Assembly: GCA_030142905.1 (NCBI GenBank)
Contig: JASJOG010000143.1
Location: forward strand, 124,001-188,000
DNA: 64,000 bases
From: Heliopora coerulea
Taxonomy: Eukaryota > Cnidaria > Anthozoa > Scleralcyonacea > Helioporidae
Direction: 5' to 3'
Shown: positions 31,646 to 41,559 of the stretch, one piece after another
Position numbering within the stretch: position 1 is the first letter of the stretch
Layout: the number at the start of each line of letters is the position of its first letter
The notes under the pieces: generated by a model
The model's database searches: none
Told to the model about the DNA's origin: nothing
What the model saw: only the letters and a program-made list of their open reading frames with translations
Made by a program: the position numbers and the translations under genes

Positions 31646-32843
31646 CAGTCAAACCTGTATTAAGCGGACACCCTCGGGGAACAGGCTAGTGTCCGCTTAA
31701 TAGAGGTGTCCGCTTAACAGAGGTTCTCGTCACCATGCCCCTCCCCCCGTGGTACGGGCTGGGTCTTACCAGCAGCAGCAGTACGATCAACAATGGATTC
31801 TTTTCTAAGAGTATCACAGGAATGTTTTTCCTTTTTATAGCAAGTGATACAATAAGCCACAGAAGCGCCTGCTTTCCATCCAGGTGTCTCTTCTGATGCG
31901 TAGACAGAACAATTGTCTGATTTATTGCAAGTCGAAACATCACACGTCAGACATCTATACTTTGTCTCTTGTTTGCAATTCCAGCACGCTCCAGCAGATT
32001 CAAAAGCAGTTGCACCAGCCATACACCGTAGTCAGGGCAAGTCAGGTCATTACTTGAGCATCAAGTTGACTACAGGTTTTATGAAGGTGTTGGAATAAGA
32101 CGCAAGATGTGTAATACGATACACGAGCCTTATAGGCAATGACAGCCGCCATAACTAGCCGAATAACACTGAATGTTACAAACGAGATAATGTCTTCTGA
32201 AATTGTGGTCGTAAAATCGTTCGTACGAGGGTATCATGCATACATGGTAATCTGGAATCCGAAATATTAAGGAGGTTGTTGGGCACATTCCAAAACTAAT
32301 GGCAGTGTGGGTCACAAAGTTTCTCAAACGACAAACGAATACTGCAAAGTTATAATCAAAGGGAAACGGATAAATAGAGGTGCTGGATAAGGCTTGTAAA
32401 TTCTTTGTTTATACGAGTTCCGAGGAGATCGGTTTTCATGCGAATGGTTGACCAATAAACTGTCCAAGGAAAACTTTGACATTGAGAAGTAAACTGAAGA
32501 AAATTTTGTTTGATGTAAAAATCTTATCTTAACGCACATGTAATAATATGTAGTCGAATTAACAAATAGACTTTGAACCGATTGACAAATATCGTCATTA
32601 ACATAGTGACTAACGTTATGTCTGTACAGATTATGAAAAATTAGGAAAATTTTGTCCGCTTAACACAGGTTTTTTGTGTCTTTATTTGCTAATTTATGTG
32701 TCCGCGTCCGCTTAATAGAGGTGTCCGCTTGATAGAGGTTTCATTAATAGGAATTATATGAGATTCAATTCGGGACTTTACAAAGTGTCCGCTTAATACA
32801 GGGTGTCCGCTTAATGCAGGGCCGCTTAATACAGGTTTGACTG
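31646..32843. mobile_element. pogo-like TA element with a Cys-rich ORF
   Basis: Inverted ends CAGTCAAACCTGTATTAAGC, flanked by TA on both sides. CAGT ends with TA duplication fit the pogo/Tigger branch of Tc1-mariner. About nine copies of a GTGTCCGCTTAATAGAGG-like word crowd the two ends. No transposase is present. The only notable frame is the Cys-rich ORF at 31714-32022. Confidence 0.7.
31714..32022 (-). CDS. small Cys-rich protein carried by a pogo-like element
   Basis: A 102-codon ORF from ATG at 32022. Residues 13-69 contain CWNC, CLTC, two further Cys (32, 38), CITC and H-S-C (67-69). That pattern of paired cysteines would suit binding two or more zinc ions. A TPGWKAGASVAYCITCYKK stretch looks conserved in style, but I do not recognise the family. 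The last 25 or so residues run into the element's terminal repeats (ends at 31714), so the true C-terminus may be made elsewhere or be passenger sequence. No signal peptide or membrane segment. Confidence 0.4.
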   Translation of the reverse strand: MAGATAFESAGACWNCKQETKYRCLTCDVSTCNKSDNCSVYASEETPGWKAGASVAYCITCYKKEKHSCDTLRKESIVDRTAAAGKTQPVPRGEGHGDENLC

Positions 32844-33236
32844 TACTAGCATTAGCGCCGACCTCAAACTTATTAACGCAAAAATACATTCATTTCATTC
32901 AATAGACATTCACTAGCGCAGATACGCAACTATTTGAATCAAAGGGCATTCCATAGTGCCAACAGACGACCATTAACACCATTCTGCAAAACATCAGAGA
33001 TAATAAAATTTCAGTTACGCGAGTAATTACTAATTGAAATGTTATCATCCCTAATGTATGGTAGAATGGTGTTAATAGTCGTCTGTTGGCGCTATAGAAT
33101 GCTCTTCGATGCAAATGGTTGCGTATCTACGTTACTGAATGTCGATTGAATAAAATGAATGTAATTTTACGCTAATGAGTTTGAGGTTGGCGTTAATGAT
33201 AGTATATTTTCTGGTAATGAACAGCAAAAGCTGTAG

Positions 33237-33433
33237 CAGACAAAATTCACAAACTTCAATTCAAAACAAGTCTATATGTACATATCTGGTACTGTCGTAT
33301 CTACGTTACTTTCATTCTTCAGGGTAGAGGTCCTCGTAGGCGCATTCGTCACCACTGCACCTGTGATATCCAGAATTAAACGTTTTGCCAAAATTTTCTG
33401 TACTATGCATGGTTTGCGTTCATCTGTGGCGTA
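33237..33433. other. unannotated DNA between MITE copies
   Basis: Short spacer with no recognised feature. A 79-codon minus frame (33272-33511) overlaps it and the next MITE; it is repeat-derived in part and not called. Confidence 0.3.
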
Positions 33434-33775
33434 ATACACCTTTTGGTGGTTATTACCAAAAAATATACTATCATGAACGCCAACCTCAAACTCATTAACG
33501 CAAAAATACAATCATTTTATTCAATCGATCTTTACTAGCGTAGATACGCAACCATACGTAGATACGCAACCATAGCACCAACAGACGAACATTAACACCA
33601 TTCTACTATACATAAGGGATAATAAAACTTCAATTAGGCAAGATATTTCTCCTGCGTAATTGAAATTTTATTATCCCTAATGTACAGTAGAATGGTGTTA
33701 ATGGTCATCTGTTGGTGTGATAGAATGTTCTTTGATGCAAATGGTTGCGTATGAATGTCGATTGAATAAAGCAGG
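33434..33775. mobile_element. fold-back MITE family J, copy 2, right end truncated
   Basis: Starts ATACACCTTTTGGTGGTTAT, then AATATACTATCATGAACGCC. The arms CACCAACAGACGAACATTAA and TTAATGGTCATCTGTTGGTG are inverted. It stops at GATTGAATAAAGCAGG, short of the right end seen in copy 3. Confidence 0.6.
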
Positions 33776-34179
33776 GGCGGACTGGCCTATCGGGCGCTCG
33801 GGCATTGCACGAATCTGGAGTCATTGATGCTCATTGCAGTGGGGAAAGAAACGGCTGTACAGTTAAAGAAAGACAAAGAAAAAATCATAGACAGATTGGT
33901 AGCCACCTCCAAAGAACTCACTTCGCTACTTTTAGTCTAAAAAGTGATTTTATTCAAAATGTTTTGTCTACAAATGAGTGGACGACAAGCCAACGTTCTG
34001 TAAAACTGTTATAAAAATTTAAAAAAAATTTATGTGACAACAACTATGCGAGATATATGCTAAAAGTGTATCCACCACTATTCACCTCAATTTAGGTGAA
34101 CAACTGTTCTCTATTTCACTACATATTTCGGAGTGGAAATTAGTATATTTATTTTGTTCATTTAGTTTTATCAATTTTA

Positions 34180-34560
34180 TGGGACTATTACAGTTTAGCG
34201 GACCCACCTTGCCGCTGGTCCTTTGCCGTGGGCACAGTAAAGGAAACGAACTTTTGGCGAGAAATTTAAATACCAAAGCTCGGTGTTTTCGCGACGCAAC
34301 CTAAAATGGGGCTGATTAATGGAAATATCTGCAAATTTAAAAAAAAGACGCGAATATTTTGTGAGGATTTTACTACTCGAAAATGGCTTACTGTTTGACG
34401 TGCTGGCTAAAATCCCACCAATATCACTGCTTCTTCATCAACGTCTAACATTATTCCAGACCAAACCTAAACTCTAACCCTAACTATGTTGTTAATAAGA
34501 AAGTCAATAGCTTTCGTCTCTTCACGATACTCTTTGTCTCCTTCATTCCAAACAATGGAA
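34180..34560 (+). repeat. dispersed repeat family F, second copy
   Basis: CAGTTTAGCGGACCCACC, AATATCTGCAAATTTAAA, GAGGATTTTACTACTCG, CCAGACCAAACCTAAACTC, TAACCCTAAC and ACTCTTTGTCTCC appear in the same order as at 16320-16865. Confidence 0.6.
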
Positions 34561-34569
34561 TGTATGATT

Positions 34570-34999
34570 ACACCTTCTGCTGTTCATTTCCAGAAAATAT
34601 ACTATAATTAACGACAACCTCAAACTCATTAACGCAAGAATACATTCATTTTATTCAATCGACATTCATTAGCGTAGATAAGCAACCATTTGCATCGATA
34701 GGCAATCCATAGTGCCAACAGACGACCATTAACACCATTCTACTGTCAATTAGCGATAATAAAATATCAATTAGGCAAGATATTCCTCTTGCGTAATTGA
34801 AATTTCATTATCCCTAATGTATTGTAGAATGGTGTTAATGGTCGTCTGTTGGTGCGATACAATGCCCTTTGATGCAAATGGTTGCGTATCTACGCTAATG
34901 AATGCCGATTGAATAAAATGAATGTATTTTTGCGTTAATAAGTTTGAGATTGGCGTTAATGATAGTATATTTACTGATAATAAACAGCAAAAGGTGTAT
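34570..34999. mobile_element. fold-back MITE family J, copy 3, complete
   Basis: Ends ACACCTTCTGCTGTTCATTT and its inverted match near 34999. Both arms carry CCAACAGACGACCATTAACA or its complement, with a short centre near 34750-34800. About 430 bases; no ORF of interest. It serves as the uninterrupted form of the copy at 31613. Confidence 0.65.
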
Positions 35000-35089
35000 A
35001 TACTTTCACATGGGTCGGCATGTATAATTTTCCCGCCAAACGATACTTTGCTTTCCCACTGAGCCCGCAACCACGACCAGCGGCAAAGT

Positions 35090-35455
35090 GGGTCCGCTCG
35101 TTGAACTCTAAAAAGACTGGAACGATACCTCGTTATACCAGATCTCACGATTGAATGAAGCCGACATGGGGGCAGCCATCTAGGTCAAAAACACTGTTTT
35201 TACTTATTGACAGTTAATTCTGACAATAGTCCTACCGACATATAACTCTGTTTACTAGGGATAAAAAAAGAAAACTGTCAATAAATGCAAGATTTAGGCT
35301 AAGTTTTTGCCAGAGGTTGCGTGTTTTATCGAGTAGTGGACTGGGATGACCTGCAAATTGACCTACATGTCAGCCTCCATGATGGCTTCAAAATACAGCT
35401 TGCAGGTATCGTTCCAGTCTTTTTGGAGTTCAATGGGTCTGCTAAACTGCAGTCC
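35090..35455. mobile_element. fold-back MITE family K
   Basis: GGTCCGCTCGTTGAACTCT, AAAAAGACTGGAACGATACC at the left; GGTATCGTTCCAGTCTTTTT, GGAGTTCAATGGGTCTGC at the right, inverted. It ends about 50 bases from Ig exon 4. Confidence 0.65.
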
Positions 35456-35502
35456 AGTCAATTTTGTCCATCAAATTTTATTAATTTAGAATTCATTTTT
35501 AC

Positions 35503-35796
35503 CGGTAGAACAACACTTAGTGCGAGCCGGTAGGGTCGTTCTTTCCAACTCTTTGTATGTAATATTTATTTCTTTGGAAGAATTCCCAATAATATTTAAA
35601 GCGATACATTTGTAGAGTCCAGCGGTGTTACTGGATACTTTTGTAATTATTTTGACTCCATTTTTGACGTCAGTAAGATAGCGCCTCTTAAATATCATGT
35701 AGTAAATTGTGGGAATTCGTTGACTGGCTTTGCACGTTAGGATCATACTACCATTACCAAGTTCAGCAGTTGTAAAGGACGTAATTTCCGGTTTTG
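35503..35796 (-). CDS. Ig receptor gene, coding exon 4 (Ig-like domain 3)
   Basis: Acceptor TTTTTTAATTTACCAACAG, possible donor CTACCG then GTAAAA; 294 bases, entered and left in phase 1. The reading KPEITSFTTAELGNGSMILT, then CKASQRIP...YYMIFKRR, then SSNTAGLYKCIALNIIGNSS has the Ig hallmarks: first Cys, the D/N-x-A-G-x-Y-x-C around the second Cys, and an I-set-like ending (N-x-x-G). The core Trp is replaced by Ile/Phe (YMIF). Several N-x-S/T sites suit an extracellular domain. The 3' boundary is uncertain because repeat DNA follows closely. Confidence 0.65.
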
Positions 35797-35874
35797 CTGT
35801 TGGTAAATTAAAAAAGAGCAGTGAAAAATGACAAAGAAATTCACAAGTAATTGACATCTTCAGGCTCCAGATTG

Positions 35875-36480
35875 ATGGAGGAGTAAATGGGATAGGACAG
35901 GATAGGATGGGATAAGATGGATGGCAATTGGATGGATTGGTTGGTTGGGACGGGGTAGGATCAGATGGACAGAATGAGATGAGGTGGATGGTATAGAATG
36001 GGATTAAAGAAAGGATGGGTAGATGGATGGGATTAGACAGATTAGTTCGATGGAACGATGGATGCATTGATGGAATGGGAAGGGATAGGATAGGACGGGA
36101 TGGGTGGATGGGATGGAATGGAAAGGCATGAATGGGATTAGATAGATATTTTTGATGGTATGGCATGGCATGGATGAAGTGGACAGAATGGGATGGGTCT
36201 GGATAATATGAGATAAATAGATGGATTCATAAATGGATGTATGGACGGACGGATGATTTCATGGATGGATGGATGTATGGGTCGATACATGGATGGATTG
36301 ATGGACAGATCGATGGATGGATCGAGGAATGGATGGGAGAGGAAGGGTCAGGACGGTGCAGATGCACGCATAGATGTATAGATGCAAGGATACAAGGACG
36401 GACGGACAGCTACAAAAAAGTATGGATGGAGACACGTAAATTGGGAGAAATGGATGGCAAAAGAGGGTAGATAGAGAGTA
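35875..36480. repeat. GGAT-rich minisatellite in receptor intron
   Basis: A long, imperfect array of GGATGG, GGATAGGA and ATGGATGGAT units on the plus strand, with several sub-arrays. It begins about 80 bases upstream (minus strand) of the exon 4 acceptor. It creates long proline-, histidine- and serine-rich frames on the minus strand that are not genes. Confidence 0.8.
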
Positions 36481-37064
36481 AATAAGAAAAGGAGCAGGAA
36501 GAGAAATAGAACAGGAATACAGATAACTCTTAGAAAGCAGATAACGAGGAAGTTAGAAAGGTTATAAGAAAGCGAACAAAGGAATGTAAAGGAAGAATGT
36601 CAAAGATAGGGAAAGAAAAGGTACCGAGGCAGGGAAGCGGGCGGAGAAAGTGGGTGGTTGAAAAATAATCAGGGATAAAGTCAATGAGTTTATAAGTTAA
36701 AATTAAAAGAGATATTGCAGGTTACGCGAATGTGTGATTCCACTACTCCAATCTCGAAGCATGATGTATGGTGTCATAAAACGTTTTACGAAGTGAAATC
36801 TTAGACCATGTTTACATGAGACCGGTACGAAGTCAGGCCGCTACCAAAGTGAGAATTTTTTGAAGTGCTTACGTGACACTGGCATGAAACTAAAGCCTTG
36901 TTCTTGCAAATATTGACCGAATTCCGAGTTTTCATTAATTCGCAGCAACAATGTTTATCTTGTTCGTCACATCAACAGTTGTTCTGGAGAGATTTCATGT
37001 TTTCACGAAGAAAATTTCCTACCGGTCTGAATGGAACGTACTACACAAATGGGTACGCCACTGT
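36481..37064. other. unannotated intronic DNA
   Basis: Purine-rich to about 36720. At 36790-36905 there is a fragment with CATGTTTACATGAGACCGG that looks like a MITE end. No exon recognised. Confidence 0.35.
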
Positions 37065-37190
37065 TCTTCCTGCAGCAATACTAGACCCATGAGGGGTGGC
37101 CCTTACTGGACCTTTAGGGAGAACATCCTAGCTAGCTGATAGGGTTATGCAGTATAAATAAAGACAGTTTACTGTTACTTTATTTACTTA
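37065..37190 (+). repeat. SINE family B, 3' part only
   Basis: CAGCAATACTAGACCCATGA, GGGGTGGCCCTTACTGGACC, AGGGAGAACATCCTAGC and an AGTATAAATAAAGACAGT tail match the 3' blocks of the copies at 2.9 and 54.4 kb. It abuts Ig exon 3. Confidence 0.6.
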
Positions 37191-37191
37191 C

Positions 37192-37440
37192 TGAAGGTTA
37201 TACTTCGGTTGTCCGTCAAGTTATGACTTTGCACCTTGCACGTATAGGTTGCCGCTTCTCCTCGTGTTATGTTGTCTATGGTAAGGTTCTTATGCAGATA
37301 ACCAAAATGGCCAATCTGTTTGCCATTGTTATACCAATACGCCAACGAAGGAGGATTACCCGTTTTGTCTTTTGAATTGCACATGCACACAAAATTTCTG
37401 TTTGTTTTTCCTCAACAAGTAATATTTGCGACTGCTGGAA
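37192..37440 (-). CDS. Ig receptor gene, coding exon 3 (Ig-like domain 2) with in-frame TGA
   Basis: An excellent acceptor (TTCTGTTCTCTTGTTTAG) and donor (TTCA, then GTAAGT) bound 249 bases, phase 1 to phase 1. The reading VPAVANITC, stop, GKTNRNFVCMCNS, LAYWYNNGKQIG, TIDNITRGEAATYTCKV is an Ig-like domain with an extra Cys pair (C-M-C), a core Trp and the Y-x-C before the G strand. The TGA directly follows ITC, where this module style would most simply have TGG or CGA. A single-base change in this allele, a sequencing error or gene death would each explain it. Confidence 0.6.
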
Positions 37441-37489
37441 CTAAACAAGAGAACAGAATTTAGAAATGAAATAGCGGGACTTAACCATG

Positions 37490-37560
37490 TGGGAGCTCTT
37501 CCCTTGACGAATGAAATGGTTTAACTTTAGCCAGAGTAAATAATGGAAGTCTCGTCCCTC
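37490..37560 (+). repeat. dispersed repeat family E
   Basis: GGGAGCTCTTCCCTTGACGA, then TTTAGCCAGAGTAAATAATG and GGAAGTCTCG. Confidence 0.55.
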
Positions 37561-38753
37561 CACAAAAGAGTTTATTGGGGTGGTTATAAGTAGCAACCAA
37601 TTTTAATCTGGAAGTTATCTTTGACATGAGGGTCACTCTATCTTCGGAGTCATGCAGATCGAGAAAATTTTCCATACATTTCTACAGATGCAGATATCTC
37701 ACTAGTGGTCCACCGTATTGATAGCTTTAAAACGCTGTAACAACCTTTTTAATAGCTGGGAACAATGATACACCAAGAACTTAGTGTTGATTGTAGTTGT
37801 TATAAAAATATGTATCAATTCTGACGAGGCTAAAACATTGCTCGCGCAAGATTAAACAGCTGAGAAAATGCAATCATAGAACAATCCTATGTTCTCAAAG
37901 GGGGCATTACCGCCCCTCAGTGAGCATTCGGTAAACACGGGGGATGATGGAAGCAAAGTAGTAGAGGGGGCAGCTAGGATGCAATTGGTGGGCGTTCAAC
38001 AGTCATTCAACATCACAGCATTTTTAAAGTTTCTAGGAGTCATTTGGTGTAGTATAAAATCTAATACTGACTCACTAACTCGGCAATAGCTAATATTCAG
38101 TCTGTATTGATCTGGGGTTAGGCGCTGGTGCGGGCACAGACTTGGGACTGAGTGTGCACAGTAGGCTGTGGAAATACGTTTCCGTATGAGGCAGATGGGC
38201 GTTCAACCAAAACAGACGAGAACCACTAGAAGAACCAAATCCATTTTGAGGTTGTGTAACGCAGCAAAGTTTTTAGGTGAGAAATCGCTTATCTGTCACG
38301 AAGGAGGGAATAGTTATTCTGGAATAGGAGCCGCTTATATAGTAAAGTAGAGTAACCCTGGAGTGAAACAACTATTCCCAACTTAAATGTTCAGTTGTCC
38401 TACTAGGGACAACTCTGACATGTACAGCATTGAGTACAAATTGATTTCACGAGATCCGTGTGACTTGACAGATAAAAACTTGACTCAGGGAAGAAGATAA
38501 TCCGAAGTACGGTATTTCTGATAACTTTTCAGTACATACAATCTTGGTGCAAGTTTAGAACGGGGGCAGACCCTTAAACTGGAGACAATTCTTCGTCATG
38601 GAAACCATTCTTAATGGCTTAAGATCTAGATGAAGAATAAAAACTGTCCCCAGCTAAAACAAAGAGTAACCTTTATCAAGTATCTAATGTTACTACAACG
38701 TCTTTGGGGAACGCATTAAATTTCACTTTAAGTTGAACACCACAAAGGACCTA
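37561..38753. other. unannotated intronic DNA
   Basis: No exon or element boundary recognised. 37889-38190 has two related GGGCGTTCAAC segments (37990 and 38198), suggesting a small local repeat. Confidence 0.3.
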
Positions 38754-39329
38754 CAGTTGATTTCCGATAACTCGAACCCTCGATAGCTCGAAGCTCGAGC
38801 TGACTTGAACCAAAATCAATTTCCCTCGATCTGCTTTATACTATTACTGTGATTTTACCCTTGGTAAGTCGAACCCTCGATAACTCGAATATCCCTCTAA
38901 GTCAAAGTGAAATTGTTTTCCCTTCAGCTTATTTTCTTTATAATTTTCCCCTCGATAACTCGAAGCTCATTAGTCAATAAAGTGTAATGATACCAAAACA
39001 TAGTTCAGAACATTTAAATTTACTTTGAATCAAACTGAGCAGCTTGCACTCACAATGAAGTGTGTAACTGTCCTTTCTGTTGCGTTCTTTAGTGTCTTGG
39101 CATTGAGCACAAATAAAATGTGTTTTGTTGTTCTGTTGGCAACGTATCATTTCGTTGGTACTCTTTCTCTTAAATAAACCTGACCAAAACGCACTTTGAC
39201 TGAATAGCAACAAATCATGTAGACAAAACACAATTTTATTCTCTCATTTCCGATCTTATGATGCCACCTCCAGATAACTCGAACCTTTCTCGATTTACCC
39301 CGAAGATTTGAGTTATCAGGAGACAACTG
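38754..39329. mobile_element. pogo-like TA element, non-coding
   Basis: Inverted ends CAGTTGATTTCCGATAACTC at the left and, inverted, CAGTTGTCTCCTGATAACTC at the right, with TA on both flanks. The word CGATAACTCGAACC, or a close relative, occurs about seven times in the end regions. 576 bases; no transposase or credible ORF. Confidence 0.65.
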
Positions 39330-39361
39330 TATCGCCAATCTTGAATGATAGATGAACGTTC

Positions 39362-39557
39362 CATGTTTGAGGAAGTTGATCGTCCAGGTTAGTGTAGTCT
39401 TGAGAAAGACTGTTGGTTGAAGTGACTGACGTTTCGACAGCCTTAGCGGCGGTCATCTTCAGATGACCGCCGCTAAGGCTGTCGAAACGTCAGTCACTTC
39501 AACCAACAGTCTTTCTCAAGACTACACTAACCTGGACGATCAACTTCCTCAAACATG
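39362..39557. repeat. perfect 97-bp palindrome, Penelope-type ends
   Basis: The left arm 39362-39458 is the exact inverted complement of 39461-39557, with only TC between them. Each arm contains CTGAAGATGACC, a GCC...GGC stem, GTCGAAACGTCAGT and GACTACACTAACCTGGAC. The same arm occurs at 41.6 kb. Confidence 0.85.
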
Positions 39558-39574
39558 TCACGATTCTCCCAGGT

Positions 39575-39780
39575 TCAAACCATTTACTTTAGATGAACGT
39601 TCGTCAAGCTTTATCCTCGGAAAACAATTTCTGAGCCCCAGATGGGGATCGAACGTGCAACCTTCTGATGACTGTTGAGACGCTCTAACCATTGAGCTAC
39701 CAAGACTCAAGTGGTGTGCTAAGGTGCAAGTTCGATATATGGGCGACCTAAGCGGCAGCCACTATATGTTAATGTTATGA
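39575..39780 (-). repeat. SINE family A, copy 3, minus orientation
   Basis: Minus strand: TTGGTAGCTCAATGGTTAGA, a B box GTTCGATCCCC, then GACGAACGTTCATC. Its leader (CATATAGTGGCTGCCGCTTA) is at the right. Confidence 0.7.
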
Positions 39781-39794
39781 TGAGATATATATAT

Positions 39795-39965
39795 TGAGTC
39801 TCGGCAGCTCAATGGTTGCAGCGTCTCACCGGTCATCAGAAAGTTACGGGTTCCATCCCTGTCTGGAGCTCAGAAATCGTTTTCTGAGGATAGAGCGTGA
39901 TGAACGTTCATCTATCATTAAAGATATCTCCAAGCTCCCATATTTCGAAAATATCTCTGCATTGA
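39795..39965 (+). repeat. SINE family A, copy 4
   Basis: CGGCAGCTCAATGG near 39802, B box GGGTTCCATCCC at 39848, tail GATGAACGTTCATC and CTCCAAGCTCCCATA. Together with the previous copy it forms a head-to-head pair. Confidence 0.7.
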
Positions 39966-40194
39966 CAATCATCGTTGTGAATTATGGAAGACAACCGGGA
40001 AGGTTCGGAAGAGACAACTGAATACTCTGTACTTCCCCAGTACAAAAATATTTACTAAGTTGGTAAGGAGTGGTTCTACTAGGGACGAACAAACAGTTCA
40101 CTTTACCATGAAGGGTTTACTGTGCTTGTATATATCTAATGGAAACCAGGCCTAACTTTTCAGCACGTTTAATAATTCAATAATTCCTCATCTA

Positions 40195-40545
40195 AATATA
40201 TCTAAAGGTGCAATTTTGCACTTTGCGATTGTCCTCCTGGTGTGTGTGATAAACTCATGACAGTCTATGCAGCAAGATATCTGCTTATGGTTCGCTATAG
40301 CTTGTCCTCGTCACTCTCGTCAGTTAAACACATACTCCAAGATGTCAATCGCGAGGCACAAACTCGCACAAACTGACGCCAACCTTTTTAGTCGCCTCTT
40401 ACGACAGGCATGGATACCTCGGTGCTATTCTAAACCCGGCCACCGCACGGGTCGCAGTTTGTCCTTGACGATCTCTTTAATTTCACACATACGCCAAGAT
40501 GACAATCGCGAGGCAAAAAATCACTCGTATAAACGAGGCTTAAAA
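40195..40545. mobile_element. MITE family D, composite copy
   Basis: GCAATTTTGCACTTTGCGAT, then AGTTAAACACATACTCCAAG, ATGTCAATCGCGAGGCACAA, then a second right end (CCAAGATGACAATCGCGAGG). About 100 bases with GCCTCTTACGACAGGCATGG are inserted between two partial copies. Confidence 0.5.
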
Positions 40546-40720
40546 AAACACACTAAAAATTAAATAACTAATGACACGCGAGACGAACGATTAAGTTGGA
40601 AGCAAACTGACGTCTCTCGTTCATTAATACGTCACTTTACATTCTTGGAACCATGTCGAAAACAATTCGGTACAAACAGCCGGAACAAAATTATAAGGAT
40701 TACCTGCACATTCTACTCAC

Positions 40721-40993
40721 CTAGAATAATAACTTTTAGCACAATGGTTTTGATAGCCTCGAGGTCTCCAATTACATGTTTGTAAGTCCCATTGTCTGCC
40801 AAGGTTGTGTATATTACAACCAAAGTTCCTTGACCCTGTATCGACACTCTTTGGTCGGCTGGTGGTTGTCCTGACTTCCACAAAATTTTTCCATCTTTCC
40901 TCCATCTCCATAATAGTTGACCTTGATATTGATATGTTACGTTCAATCGTAAAGTCTCCCCCACGTCCACGTACGTTATGTTTGGAGGTCTCG
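40721..40993 (-). CDS. Ig receptor gene, coding exon 2 (Ig-like domain 1)
   Basis: Acceptor CTGGGTTCTCCAAG and a strong donor (TTCTAG, then GTGAGT); 273 bases, phase 1 to phase 1. It joins in frame to the signal-peptide exon (G plus CG gives Ala). The reading RPPNITYVDVGETLRLNVTY, LLWRWRKDGKIL, GTLVVIYTTLADNGTYKHVI has the Ig-fold rhythm with Trp and D-N-G-T-Y. Both canonical Cys are missing: Val-Thr-Tyr stands at the first site and Lys-His after the G-T-Y at the second. N-I-T and N-V-T glycosylation sites suit an extracellular domain. Confidence 0.65.
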
Positions 40994-41143
40994 CTTGGAG
41001 AACCCAGTTTTTAGATAAAACCAAACAGTTTAAAAAAATCTCAGTGCACTAGCCTTTTCCCTATCTGGCACGTGCCAGCCACACAGTTATCCTTCTCAGC
41101 ACATTGACGACATAATCATTTTGAATGCCATAATCTCCAAAGG

Positions 41144-41440
41144 CGTAGGAACCAACTAAATATTGGGGGGCACAACCAACCTGAGGAGGGATTCAGGAGC
41201 ATGCACCCCCAGGCAAATCTTTGGGGCTTTTTTGAGGCTCTGAAACACTTTTTCCTGCATTTTAAGAGCAGTTTTACAAAAGAATAAAAAAGTCTTCATA
41301 ACAAATGATAATTGCAAATATTCACTTTACAACTGATTTTTTGATCCAACCTGATCAACTTACATTATAAAAAAGCGACTGTGATAACAACTGGGGGGCA
41401 AGTGCCCTCGCCTCCATCCCCCGCTTCCTACGCCTATGAT
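41144..41440. mobile_element. terminal-inverted-repeat element, family L
   Basis: GGCGTAGGAACCAACTAAAT near the left end, and CCCCCGCTTCCTACGCCTAT at the right, inverted at GGCGTAGGAA. There is a run of GGGGGGCA at each inner side. No ORF. Confidence 0.55.
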
Positions 41441-41559
41441 CTCTTTATACTGTTGGGGATCATTCGCATTTAAGTATAAAATAAATACCAAGAACGGAAG
41501 ATTTAAGCCATCTTGGTTTAAAGCCGACGTTAGAGGTACTCATCCGACTTAAAACACAA

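Larger units (their letters stand above)
31613..33236. mobile_element. fold-back MITE family J, copy 1, split by an insertion
   Basis: Outer ends: ACACCTTTTGCTGTCCATCA at the left and, inverted, AGCTTTTGCTGTTCATTACC at the right. The inner arms carry CCTCAAACTTATTAACGC, ACCATTAACACCATTCTGC and their inverted partners. A TA-targeting element (31646-32843) was inserted at the TA between AAATA and CTAGCATTAG. Copies 2 and 3 of the MITE lack the insertion and read straight through as AATATACTAT. Confidence 0.65.

Noticed and set aside
31646..32843. Long terminal repeats of a retrotransposon around the Cys-rich ORF
   Set aside because: The end sequences are inverted, not direct, and flanked by TA, which fits a DNA transposon.
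35876..36166. Pro/His/Ser-rich N-terminal extension of the minus frame that contains Ig exon 4
   Set aside because: It is the translation of the GGAT minisatellite and lies upstream of a clear splice acceptor at 35797.
37413..37415. TGA read as selenocysteine in the Ig exon
   Set aside because: Ig domains are not selenoproteins, and a selenocysteine-insertion element cannot be placed because the gene's 3' end is unknown. A mutation or sequence error is simpler.
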